Shown one piece after another: positions 5,262 to 13,179 of a stretch of 16,554 nucleotides of DNA. The stretch is from Chloroflexota bacterium (GTDB lineage: Bacteria > Chloroflexota > Dehalococcoidia > Lucifugimonadales > JAPUKM01). The translations under genes were made by a program, and so were the position numbers. Where the stretch lies: assembly GCA_027295645.1 (NCBI GenBank), contig JAPUKM010000239.1:1-16554 (forward strand), written 5' to 3'. The notes beneath the pieces were generated by a model, which had not been told where the DNA came from, ran no database searches, and saw only the letters and a program-made list of their open reading frames with translations. Position 1 is the first letter of the stretch. Every line of letters begins with the position of its first letter.

Positions 5262-6794
5262 ATGGCCTCAACCCTGATTCGTGGAAAGTACGTCATCACC
5301 AGCCCGAAGGCTGACGGAAGCGATCTGCTCACAGATGGCGCCGTCCTGGAGGAAAACGGGTTTATCCAGGACGTCGGAGCCTTCGAGCAGCTACGGCAAC
5401 GGCATCCTGACGCCAAAGAGATGGGCGGGAACCAGTACATCGTTCTCCCCGGCTTGGTGAATGCCCATCACCACGGCAACGGCCTGTCCCCACTCCACCT
5501 GGGTGTCCCGGACGGACCTCTCGAACCGTGGATCGTACAGCGCATGGGCTCAAAACCCGTGGACATCTATCTCTCCGCCGCCTACGCCGCCATCAAGCTC
5601 CTCCAGTCCGGCACCACCACAGTGATGCTCAACCAGTCTGCAGGTGCTGCCGCCCGACTGGACGAGGACTCCCAGGCAATGCTGGGCGGCTTTCGCGACG
5701 CCGGACTACGGGTCTGCTACTCCCTGGGATACCGGCATCAGAACAGGATCGTTTATGAGGATGATGCCACCTTCCTCAAGCGGCTCCCGGCTGAGGTCTC
5801 TCGGGCCGTGCAAGTGATCTTGGATGCAGGGCACATACCCGCGGATGAGTATTTTCGCTTCTACGACAGGATCATCCCAGCTCTCACTGAGGAACGTGAC
5901 CGCGTCAGAGTGGCGATGAGCCCATCCAACCTGCAGTGGTGCTCCGACGGTCTTCTCCGTGACATCAAGGCATACGCCACCAGCAACAAGCTGCCCATCC
6001 ATATGCACCTCCTGGAGACCGTCTATCAAAAGGAGTATGCCCTGAGGACGTTCGGGAAGAGCGCCGTCGCGCATCTGGCGGATTTACAGTTCCTCGGCAC
6101 AGACGTCTCCATAGCACACGCCGTCTGGCTTACCGAAGCGGATATCCGGATGGTGGCGGACTCCGGCACCCAGGTGTGCCACAACGCCAGCTCCAACCTG
6201 AAATTGCAGAGTGGCATCGCCCCCGTACAGCCGCTTCTCTCCCGGGGCGTCACAGTTGCCCTCGGCACCGACTCCATGTCGCTCAACGACGACGACGACC
6301 TGTTCCAGGACATGCGTCTAGTCGCTCAGCTCCATAGAAATTCCGGCCTGGACTCCACCGCGCCCACTGCCGACCAGGTACTGACCATGGCGACCGTCAA
6401 CGGGGCAAAGGCCACCGGCTTCGAACACGAGGTCGGCCGCCTCCTACCCGGCTATCGAGCCGACATCGTGCTCCTCCGCCTCGACCGCATCGCCCAATCG
6501 CCCATCGACGAAGTGGCCGGGCCGGTAGAGGCGCTGGTCTACCTGGCCGACGGACGCGACGTCGACACCGTCATGATCGGCGGACAGGTGGTCGTTCAGG
6601 ATGGCCGTGTGACATCGCTCAACCGTGAGGAGATCGCCGCACGGCTCAAGGAGAACGTATCTCAGAAACCGACAGCCGAAGAGGTCCGGAAGGCCGACGT
6701 TATAGCGGAGGTCATTCCCTACATCAAGGAGTTCTACAGGGAATGGGCCACGTACGACTTGCAACCACACTACCGCTATAACAGCCGGGCATAG
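5262..6794 (+). CDS. TrzA/AtzA-type amidohydrolase (metal-dependent aminohydrolase)
   Basis: A 510-residue cytosolic amidohydrolase of the ATZ/TRZ group, which deaminates or dechlorinates nitrogen rings such as s-triazines, guanine, cytosine or adenosine derivatives. The N-terminal beta-sandwich is followed by LPGLVNAHHHGNG with metal ligands His69 and His71. Further active-site residues are His249 and Glu252 (IHMHLLET), His286 (IAHAVW) and Asp337 (ALGTDSMSLNDDDDLF). The C-terminal half returns to the sandwich domain (GYRADIVLLRLD) and adds an extension of about 45 residues after the usual end, finishing in an aromatic tail (YREWATYDLQPHYRYN). ATG 5262 follows AGGAACG. All metal residues are present, so it should be active. 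A deaminase follows 55 bases downstream. The substrate cannot be fixed; chlorohydrolase or guanine-deaminase labels would be overcalls. Confidence 0.9.
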   Translation: MASTLIRGKYVITSPKADGSDLLTDGAVLEENGFIQDVGAFEQLRQRHPDAKEMGGNQYIVLPGLVNAHHHGNGLSPLHLGVPDGPLEPWIVQRMGSKPVDIYLSAAYAAIKLLQSGTTTVMLNQSAGAAARLDEDSQAMLGGFRDAGLRVCYSLGYRHQNRIVYEDDATFLKRLPAEVSRAVQVILDAGHIPADEYFRFYDRIIPALTEERDRVRVAMSPSNLQWCSDGLLRDIKAYATSNKLPIHMHLLETVYQKEYALRTFGKSAVAHLADLQFLGTDVSIAHAVWLTEADIRMVADSGTQVCHNASSNLKLQSGIAPVQPLLSRGVTVALGTDSMSLNDDDDLFQDMRLVAQLHRNSGLDSTAPTADQVLTMATVNGAKATGFEHEVGRLLPGYRADIVLLRLDRIAQSPIDEVAGPVEALVYLADGRDVDTVMIGGQVVVQDGRVTSLNREEIAARLKENVSQKPTAEEVRKADVIAEVIPYIKEFYREWATYDLQPHYRYNSRA

Positions 6795-6849
6795 GGGTTG
6801 TACTCCGTCCACAAGCGCGGAGCCTACACAGGGAAAAACAGGGGGGCCT

Positions 6850-7317
6850 ATGACGTTTGACCATGAACACTTCATGGAGATGGCCATTGAGGAGGGGATC
6901 AAAGGAGGGAAAGAGGGCAACTCACCCGTCGGCTCCGTGATCGTCCGGGACGGCAAGGTGATTGCCAGGGGGCACAACCTGGTGACCTCCACCGTGGATG
7001 TCACCGCCCACGCGGAGACGGTCGCCCTGCGTAACGCCGGGCCCGCCACGGGCACCGTCGAACTTCCTGGAGCCACCCTCTACACCACCTTTGAACCGTG
7101 CCCCATGTGTACTGGCGCTATCGTGGCCGCCCGCATTGGCACAGTGGTCCTCGGCGGCAGGAACAGGCCAGCGGGGACCACCTATGGGGACTACACGATC
7201 GAACGGCTCATCGACATGGTCGGATTCAGCGACCGGCTCAACGTCGTTACAGGCATCCTCCAGGAGCACGGCGAGACCATCAGAAACGACTGGCTGAAGC
7301 AGCGGGGCTTGGCCTAG
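6850..7317 (+). CDS. CMP/dCMP-type nucleoside/nucleobase deaminase
   Basis: A 155-residue zinc deaminase of the cytidine-deaminase-like superfamily. The zinc site is complete: HAE at 54-56 (zinc His54, proton-shuttling Glu56) and PCPMC at 83-87 (zinc Cys84 and Cys87). Length and the N-terminal helix-strand layout (MEMAIEEG, NSPVGSVIVRDG) fit the tRNA-adenosine/guanine/cytosine deaminase branch. ATG 6850 follows a purine-rich AGGGGGG. It is the third gene of the rightward unit. Because it is paired with a catabolic amidohydrolase, a role on a free base or nucleoside is more likely than tRNA editing, but TadA cannot be excluded from sequence alone. A weak hairpin (CTCCG/CGGAG, about 6809-6823) in the gap to the amidohydrolase is not a convincing terminator. 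Confidence 0.85.
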   Translation: MTFDHEHFMEMAIEEGIKGGKEGNSPVGSVIVRDGKVIARGHNLVTSTVDVTAHAETVALRNAGPATGTVELPGATLYTTFEPCPMCTGAIVAARIGTVVLGGRNRPAGTTYGDYTIERLIDMVGFSDRLNVVTGILQEHGETIRNDWLKQRGLA

Positions 7318-7447
7318 ACCGGCTGCCCGAACCCATTACCGCAGGCTATGCCCCGCTCGACGACGGGTAGCGCTCTCCTCAACCATACATGCCTTTAGAA
7401 AATGTCAAGTATCATAGCCCTGGTTTTCCACAATTACTCAGCGGGAC

Positions 7448-7476
7448 TTGAACCAGCGCAGGGCTCCTAGTATAGT
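7448..7476 (+). promoter_or_regulatory. Promoter for the MoxR unit, predicted leaderless transcript
   Basis: TTGAAC (7448-7453, 4 of 6) and TATAGT (7471-7476, 5 of 6) are separated by exactly 17 bases. The transcript start expected about 7 bases after the -10 falls on 7483-7484, where the ATG of the MoxR gene begins. There is no Shine-Dalgarno before that ATG. An in-frame TTG at 7448 is part of the -35 box and so is unlikely to be the true start. Confidence 0.55.
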
Positions 7477-7483
7477 AGCGCAG

Positions 7484-8470
7484 ATGAAAAGCAAATCCAT
7501 TAAAGACGCTCGGGAGACCGCAGACCGGCTGATCACCAACATCAAAAAGGTGATCGTTGGCAACGACAACGCTATCCACATGGTGGTGGCGGCTCTTCTA
7601 TGCAGGGGCCACGTGCTCATTGAGGGCGTGCCCGGAGTGGGCAAGACCATGTTTGCCCGCAGCCTGGCCCTCTCCGTGAGCGGCACCTTCAAACGGATAC
7701 AGTGCACCTCTGACCTCCTGCCCAGCGATATCACCGGCACAGACATATTCGACCAGAGAGACAGAGAGTTCCATTTCCGTCCGGGTCCCGTCATGGCCCA
7801 TCTGGTGCTTGTCGACGAGATCAACCGCGCCCCACCAAAGACCCAGTCCGCCTTTCTGGAGTGTATGGAAGAGCACCAGATCACCGTTGATGGTGTCACC
7901 CATGCCATGCCCAACCCCTTCCTGTTGATGGCTACTCGAAACCCCATTCACCACACAGGCACATTCCCGCTGCCCGAAACGGAGCTGGACCGATTCCTCA
8001 CACGGGTCCGCCTGGAATACCCCAACTCTGAAGAGGAGGCCGCCATCGTGGAGCGGCAACTCACCGCCCACCCGATCGACACACTCAAGGGAGTGGTGGA
8101 TAAACAGGATGTGCTTCAGGCCCAAATGGCATTGTCGGAGGTGTACGTAGACCGCCAGGTGACTGATTACGCTATCGCACTGGTTGGCACCACTAGAAGG
8201 CATCCTGCGGTTCACATGGGCACATCGCCTCGCTCCAGCATCGCCCTCGTCCACCTCGCACGGGCTCAGGCGCTGCTGGAGGACCGCGACTTCGCCCTGC
8301 CGGATGACGTGAAGGCAGTCGCACCCGCTGTGTTGGGCCATCGCCTCGTATTGACCGCTCAGAGCCATGGCGGTGCTAGCGAAGACCAGGTCATCCAGGA
8401 GATCATTGACTCGGTACCCGTGAACGGACGCACCGTCTCCGTTGGCTCCAGTCCATCCGCAACGGACTAA
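7484..8470 (+). CDS. MoxR-family AAA+ ATPase
   Basis: A 328-residue AAA+ chaperone-like ATPase of the MoxR group. Walker A GVPGVGKT is at 48-55, Walker B with LVLVDEINR at about 107-115, sensor-1 region ATRNP further on, followed by the C-terminal lid helices. MoxR proteins act in the cytosol with partner proteins carrying DUF58/VWA and transglutaminase domains, and are thought to help assemble or activate complexes. Here those partners follow directly: DUF58 46 bases downstream and transglutaminase after it. I chose ATG 7484 over the upstream TTG 7448 because the promoter ends just before it; about 12 residues from the longer start do not look like family sequence. All nucleotide-binding motifs are intact. 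Confidence 0.93.
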   Translation: MKSKSIKDARETADRLITNIKKVIVGNDNAIHMVVAALLCRGHVLIEGVPGVGKTMFARSLALSVSGTFKRIQCTSDLLPSDITGTDIFDQRDREFHFRPGPVMAHLVLVDEINRAPPKTQSAFLECMEEHQITVDGVTHAMPNPFLLMATRNPIHHTGTFPLPETELDRFLTRVRLEYPNSEEEAAIVERQLTAHPIDTLKGVVDKQDVLQAQMALSEVYVDRQVTDYAIALVGTTRRHPAVHMGTSPRSSIALVHLARAQALLEDRDFALPDDVKAVAPAVLGHRLVLTAQSHGGASEDQVIQEIIDSVPVNGRTVSVGSSPSATD

Positions 8471-8516
8471 GGTTCAATAGCAGAGCGTCAGTTGGCGTAT
8501 TCCTGGGGGAGGGAAC

Positions 8517-9716
8517 ATGCGTCTATTCGGTATCGTTCTTTTTCTCCTGGCACTCCTTGGACTCTCTCTGATCTCAGGCTTCAGGCCCCTCTACGCTGTT
8601 CTCTACACCATGATCGTCGGCCTGGCTATCGGACACGTCTGGGCCTGGTTCCAGAGCAGGGGATTGGCGGTCACGGTAGATAGCCTTGATCCCTATCCCC
8701 AGGTCGGCCAACCGTTACGGCTGCGGATTAAAGTGCGGGAGAGGCTGGGAATTCCCCGTGTAACCCTCCGTGCAGGGCTCGCAGAGCATCTGGCGCCGGA
8801 GACGGAATCAATGGTCAACCTACTACCCCGGGGGTCTACTGAATGGATGGAACTGGTAGTGAACCATCACCGGGGCTTGAACAATATCGGCGCTCTCAAC
8901 ACCGCCAGCAGCGACCCCTTCGGCCTGGCGCGTCTAAAACGCCAGATCGGCAGGCCCCGTAACATCCTCATCTATCCGAGTACGGTACCGCTATCGACAT
9001 CGACCACCGGCCACGCCGCCCTGGACCAGAGTATGGAGCTCAGCAGAAGAGCCAACGACGGCACCGCTACCGCCAAGGTCCGCGAGTACATGCCCGGCGA
9101 CAGCTTGCGACACATCCACTGGCCCACCACTGCCCGGCTGAATCAGCTGATGACCAAGGAGTTTGAGGGCGGTGGCAGAAGTGAAGAGATATGGATACTG
9201 CTGGACCTCCACGCCGGCTCTCAGGTCGGAACGGGGCTGCTAGGCACAGAGGAGTACGGCATCACCATAGCCGCCTCTTTGGGCAAGACCCTCCTTGAGC
9301 TCGGGGAGCCGGTAGGCCTGATTATTAATAGTCGCACATCTCATAGATTCCCTCCGCGGAGAGGACCCATGCAACAGAGAGATATTATGGAAGCCCTGGC
9401 CATGGTCGTTGCCAATGGGGAGACGGCTCTGCCTGAGTTTCTGGCCCAACAGAGCCCGTGGGTGGGCCAGGGAAGCACCGCCGTGGTTATAGCTCCACGG
9501 CGGCATGAGGTGCAGACGGCCACCTTTGACCATTACTACCAGCGGGACATATCAGTGGTCCCCATCTATTTGGATGCGGCCAGCTTCGACCGCCACTCTG
9601 ACCAGCCCTTGCCGGACGATGGACAGAGAGACTCAACGGATGGGGCCTGCGTTATCCAGTTGGGGGACGACTTGGCCTATGCCCTTACCGGCGTCATGGA
9701 CCGGCTGTTCTATTAG
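8517..9716 (+). CDS. DUF58 domain membrane protein
   Basis: A 399-residue partner of MoxR. Two N-terminal membrane helices (about 4-21 and 26-44) are followed by a beta-rich region and then the DUF58 signature VREYMPGDSLRHIHWPTTAR starting at residue 188. The part after it resembles a VWA-like fold (IWILLDLHAGS), with an Asp in the expected metal-adhesion position but no perfect DxSxS. DUF58 proteins occur with MoxR and transglutaminases in many phyla; biochemical function is unknown. ATG 8517 follows GGGGGAGGG. The stop TAG overlaps the AGGAG used by the next gene, indicating tight coupling. Confidence 0.9.
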   Translation: MRLFGIVLFLLALLGLSLISGFRPLYAVLYTMIVGLAIGHVWAWFQSRGLAVTVDSLDPYPQVGQPLRLRIKVRERLGIPRVTLRAGLAEHLAPETESMVNLLPRGSTEWMELVVNHHRGLNNIGALNTASSDPFGLARLKRQIGRPRNILIYPSTVPLSTSTTGHAALDQSMELSRRANDGTATAKVREYMPGDSLRHIHWPTTARLNQLMTKEFEGGGRSEEIWILLDLHAGSQVGTGLLGTEEYGITIAASLGKTLLELGEPVGLIINSRTSHRFPPRRGPMQQRDIMEALAMVVANGETALPEFLAQQSPWVGQGSTAVVIAPRRHEVQTATFDHYYQRDISVVPIYLDAASFDRHSDQPLPDDGQRDSTDGACVIQLGDDLAYALTGVMDRLFY

Positions 9717-9725
9717 GAGCGCTCC

Positions 9726-12122
9726 TTGGCTGTACTCGCTACACCGCGCACCACTTCAAAACCATGGAGACTTCTCCCCACCCTGGGTGAACTAGTAGGG
9801 CTTGCATTGCTGGCCCTGCCCCTCCTTGTCACCTTCACCACTATCGAAAGTGCCCGGTGGGTAAAGGGAATGCCCTCTTTGCCACTTCAGATCGCTTTAT
9901 CATTGACCCTGGGAATGCTTCTCCTCCGCCTGAATATCTCCTGGAGGATCACCTACCCCATTGGGCTGGCTGCTGGATTTATGGTTGCCCTCGGCCTCGG
10001 CCTGTGGCAGCTCTCAGGCTCGCCCGCCATGGGCATGGGCATCTTCCTCATCGTTGCGCTCTGGTGGACCACCCATACCACCCTCTGGCTGGCCTACCGT
10101 GGGCCATCCTCCATCCTTGCCATCTCCGTCAGCCTTGGAGTTCTCGTCATAGCCTTGGGCTTCCTCTCCTCCACATTCTATCCACGTCTCCTTCTCTACC
10201 TGCTTGCCGCCGCACCGGCCCTCGCCTACTTTCACCAGCAACCCGGGTCCGGAGCCGGCAGCTGGACGCCCAGAGTGGGCTCAATGATACTTGCCGTTCT
10301 GCTCATGGCGGCAACGTTGGCCATTGCCTGGCCCGCGCCATCGCCCGAGCATCCTATTCGCCCCACGGCGGCCAGCAAGCTGGAAGAGACATGGTACAGA
10401 CTCCTGGAGCGGGCTACTCTGTTCGACAGCGCACCCAACCGACAGGACTGGCTCAGATTCAACCTGCACCCTGACCTGCCATTTACCGGACCCATCAGTC
10501 CTAGCAATGAAGTGGTTATGTTCGTCAACTCCTCCGAGCCTCACAAGTGGCGCGTATCGGTGTATGAGAAGTACACTCCAAGAGGCTGGACACGGGTGCC
10601 GGAGCTTCCCTCGGAAGAGCTTATCGACGTTGTCCCTCAGCCCCCTCAGAGCGACAATCTTCAGCGTGAAGAGTTTGAGATAGAGGTACGAACGCTCTCC
10701 TTGACCAGGAACATGGCAGTGGCCGGCGAGCCCGTAAGCGCAAGCATCCCCAGCTTGGTTAAATTCTCTCCTACCGCCCGCTTCACCCTGGACATTGAGG
10801 GTCCTCAGTCCACCTATCTGCCCCCGGCTATACTGAGCGACCGTGACCTGCTTCTTCAGCATCAGAACGCGGCGCAGGAGGATGGCTCCTCAACGCTGGA
10901 GACCCATGGGCTCAAGGTAGAGGATCTCCAAACCGAAGATACTACCCTCCTAACAGTGGAACGAATAGAAGAGGGCGCAGCGCCTCCTCTATTCCTTTCG
11001 TCGGTCAGCAGGCTGACACCACCGCGGAGCTATAAGACCGTGGGCTCAGTCTCCACCGCGACTCCGGAGATGCTTCGGGCCGCCGGCCAGGACTACCCCA
11101 CCTGGGTCACAGACCGCTACCTCCAGCTACCTCCTGACTTCCCACAAAACGTGCGGCTCCTGGCACGGGAGCTTGCGGTTGGCATGGACAACCCCCACGA
11201 CGTGGCCGAAAGCATCCAAGCTCACCTCGGCACCCTTCCCTACAGCACCGATATCGTCGGGCCGCCCGTCGACCGCGACGGCGTCGACTGGTTCCTGAAT
11301 GACCAGGGCGTCGGGTACTGCCAGTACTACGCCTCAGCCATGATCACCATGCTCCGCTCCCTGGGCATCCCCGCGCGGCTCGTGGTCGGCTTCACCCCCG
11401 GCGACTGGGACAGTCAACGCGGGATCTGGGTCGTTCGCGCCAAACACTACCACGCCTGGCCTGAAGTCTACTTCCCCGACTACGGATGGGTGGAGTACGA
11501 GCCAACCCCGGCCGGCGTCCAGCCAAACCTTGAGGAGCTCGGCTTCGAGCAACCGTTGACCTCTACCGGTGGCGCCTTCGTTCCCGACGACGAGGACTGT
11601 ATCGACCCCTTCGAGGAGTGTGAGTTCGATGACCCGGGTTTGACCGGCGATCTGAGCGACAGCGGCGCCAATCCTGAATCTGCTGCGGCCTCTCGTGGGG
11701 CATCCAGCCTTCTCCCCCGGATCGGTGCTGTGGCCGGCGTGCTCATACTTGTGGCGCTGGTAATCATGTATCTCCTTCGCCTCCGCAGATCTCGCCTGGG
11801 CCTGGCCGTCTCAGCCTACACCTCCATGGGATTCCTGGCCTCACTGGCTGGCGCTCCGCGTCAACCGCAGGATACACCCCAGGAGTTCGGTGCCCGTGTT
11901 GCCGCTCTCCTGCCCGGCTTGGACAATGACATTGATACAGTGATTGAAGCCTACGAGATCAGCTGCTACAGTCGGGCCAAGGGCCTGGATATCTTCCATG
12001 AGTGGAGAGTGGCTGCTTCATGGAGGATGGTTCGCCATGCTCTGTTGAAACGTATTATCCGAAGGCTGCGGTCCAGGTTATCCATCCGCAGAAGGAAAGC
12101 TTCGCCCGTCCTGCAGCCCTAG
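9726..12122 (+). CDS. Membrane-anchored transglutaminase-like protein (TgpA type) with C-terminal DUF4129-like tail
   Basis: A 798-residue protein with TTG start at 9726, six bases after AGGAG. The N-terminal 205 residues hold about six to seven membrane helices. A large extracytoplasmic region follows, with the transglutaminase-like core at about 500-600. The triad is visible: Cys532 in GYCQYYASAM, His576 in HAWPEV and Asp585 in FPDYGW. An acidic linker with two nearby Cys (DCIDPFEEC) leads to a last helix (about 666-686) and a cytosolic DUF4129-like part (about 705-760, QEFGARVAALLPGL), ending in an Arg/Lys-rich tail. The layout is the usual TgpA-type one, and the MoxR/DUF58 neighbours match. 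The catalytic residues suggest amidase, protease or cross-linking chemistry outside the membrane; the substrate is unknown. Confidence 0.9.
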   Translation: MAVLATPRTTSKPWRLLPTLGELVGLALLALPLLVTFTTIESARWVKGMPSLPLQIALSLTLGMLLLRLNISWRITYPIGLAAGFMVALGLGLWQLSGSPAMGMGIFLIVALWWTTHTTLWLAYRGPSSILAISVSLGVLVIALGFLSSTFYPRLLLYLLAAAPALAYFHQQPGSGAGSWTPRVGSMILAVLLMAATLAIAWPAPSPEHPIRPTAASKLEETWYRLLERATLFDSAPNRQDWLRFNLHPDLPFTGPISPSNEVVMFVNSSEPHKWRVSVYEKYTPRGWTRVPELPSEELIDVVPQPPQSDNLQREEFEIEVRTLSLTRNMAVAGEPVSASIPSLVKFSPTARFTLDIEGPQSTYLPPAILSDRDLLLQHQNAAQEDGSSTLETHGLKVEDLQTEDTTLLTVERIEEGAAPPLFLSSVSRLTPPRSYKTVGSVSTATPEMLRAAGQDYPTWVTDRYLQLPPDFPQNVRLLARELAVGMDNPHDVAESIQAHLGTLPYSTDIVGPPVDRDGVDWFLNDQGVGYCQYYASAMITMLRSLGIPARLVVGFTPGDWDSQRGIWVVRAKHYHAWPEVYFPDYGWVEYEPTPAGVQPNLEELGFEQPLTSTGGAFVPDDEDCIDPFEECEFDDPGLTGDLSDSGANPESAAASRGASSLLPRIGAVAGVLILVALVIMYLLRLRRSRLGLAVSAYTSMGFLASLAGAPRQPQDTPQEFGARVAALLPGLDNDIDTVIEAYEISCYSRAKGLDIFHEWRVAASWRMVRHALLKRIIRRLRSRLSIRRRKASPVLQP

Positions 12123-12137
12123 GAGTTTCTGAGGTGC

Positions 12138-12166
12138 TTGTTCGCGTCTCCGGGTCTGCGTATAAT
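12138..12166 (+). promoter_or_regulatory. Promoter for the small PPOX gene
   Basis: A perfect TATAAT (12161-12166) lies 17 bases after TTGTTC (12138-12143, 3 of 6). The transcript would start near 12173, leaving about 27 bases of leader with AAAGGCGAG before ATG 12200. The gene behind is therefore likely transcribed separately from the transglutaminase that ends at 12122. Confidence 0.5.
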
Positions 12167-12199
12167 TGCACCGTTCCACTATAGCTGAAAGGCGAGACC

Positions 12200-12619
12200 A
12201 TGATAAACATAGACGATGAGATGCGCGAATTGATCGATAATGCCCTGGAAAACGGGACTCCCTGCATCATGGCCACCGCCTCCTCCACCGGCGAGCCCGG
12301 CGTCGGCCTCCGCGGCAGCATGATGGTCTTCAATAGCGACTCGTTGGCCTACTGGGAACGCACCAAGCGCGCCGGCCTTGAGCATATCCAGTCCAACCCC
12401 AAAGTGGTGGTCATGTACCGCGACCCGGCCGCCAGAAAGGCCTGGAAGCTCCACGGTGAAGCACAGCTCTACCCTGACTGCCCCATACGGGACCAGGTGA
12501 TGGCCAGAGTGGTACAGAGAGAGTTGGACCGAGACCCCGATAACCAGGGGATCGCAGTGGTCATCAAACTGGACCGCATAATGACCATGGCTGGCGAGGT
12601 GCTCCAGCAGCGCGACTAG
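12200..12619 (+). CDS. Small pyridoxamine 5'-phosphate oxidase-family protein
   Basis: A 139-residue cytosolic PPOX-like split-barrel protein. The opening CIMATASSTGEPGVGLRGSM (about 22-41) and the strands VVVMYRDPAARKAWKLHGEA (about 69-88) are typical of FMN- or F420-binding small members. It differs strongly from the PPOX-class protein at 4177-4653 and is not a recent copy. ATG 12200 has its own promoter and ribosome binding site. Its stop TAG at 12617-12619 overlaps the stop of the leftward TlpA gene through a shared CTAG. Reaction and cofactor are unknown. Confidence 0.82.
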   Translation: MINIDDEMRELIDNALENGTPCIMATASSTGEPGVGLRGSMMVFNSDSLAYWERTKRAGLEHIQSNPKVVVMYRDPAARKAWKLHGEAQLYPDCPIRDQVMARVVQRELDRDPDNQGIAVVIKLDRIMTMAGEVLQQRD

Positions 12620-13179
12620 CTTCCGGGGCCCAGCATCGCATCGATAATTGCCCGCAGCTCCTCCGCCGAGACCGGGCCTGAGAACTTCCTCACCAACTGC
12701 CCCTCGCGGTCTATGAAATACTTCTCCGGAATACCGCGCACACCGTAGTTGATCGCCACCGCTCCCCTGGCGTCCAGACCGTTCGGATAGCTAAGGTCGA
12801 ACTGCCGGATGTAGCGGTCTATATCATCCGCCTCATCCCAGATGGCCACACCCAGGAACTCCAGCTCCTGCCCCGCGTACTCCCTATAAACCTCCGCCAG
12901 CACCGGCGCCTCCTCTATGCACGGCGGGCACCAGGAGCTCCAGAAGTCAATCATCACCACCTTGCCTCTCAGCTCGGCAAGGTCAATACTCCCCCCGTTC
13001 ACCAGCGGCAAGGAGAGAGGCGGCGCCGGCCCCGAGGTGATGGACACCTCTCCGAACTCATCGTTGACACCGATTCCTCCAGGATTGCCTCCCGACTGAG
13101 TCAGTGCCCAGGCCATGAGCGCGATCAGCGCGGCCACCGGGACAGCCGTAATAGCAAAGCCCCATCCTCGGCCTCTCAT
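12616..13179 (-). CDS. TlpA/CcmG-type membrane-anchored thiol-disulfide oxidoreductase
   Basis: A 187-residue thioredoxin-fold protein anchored by one N-terminal helix (about 8-27) and facing outside. WCPPC at 83-87 is the redox centre of TlpA/ResA/CcmG proteins, and Pro151 in GVRGIPEKYFID is the expected cis-proline with the PE pair usual in CcmG/DsbE. These proteins reduce the apocytochrome c CxxCH cysteines before haem attachment, and the position as last gene of a cluster beginning with ccmF supports that. ATG 13177-13179 overlaps the stop of the preceding gene (ATGA) and has GGAG upstream. Its stop overlaps the convergent PPOX stop. The central insert (AIWDEADDIDRYIRQF) fits the ResA/CcmG arrangement. 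Confidence 0.9.
   Translation of the reverse strand: MRGRGWGFAITAVPVAALIALMAWALTQSGGNPGGIGVNDEFGEVSITSGPAPPLSLPLVNGGSIDLAELRGKVVMIDFWSSWCPPCIEEAPVLAEVYREYAGQELEFLGVAIWDEADDIDRYIRQFDLSYPNGLDARGAVAINYGVRGIPEKYFIDREGQLVRKFSGPVSAEELRAIIDAMLGPGS

Noticed and set aside
7318..7447. Possible terminator or second promoter between deaminase and MoxR
   Set aside because: Only weak GAAAA/TTTTC symmetry and an isolated TATCAT without a -35 are present; not enough to annotate.
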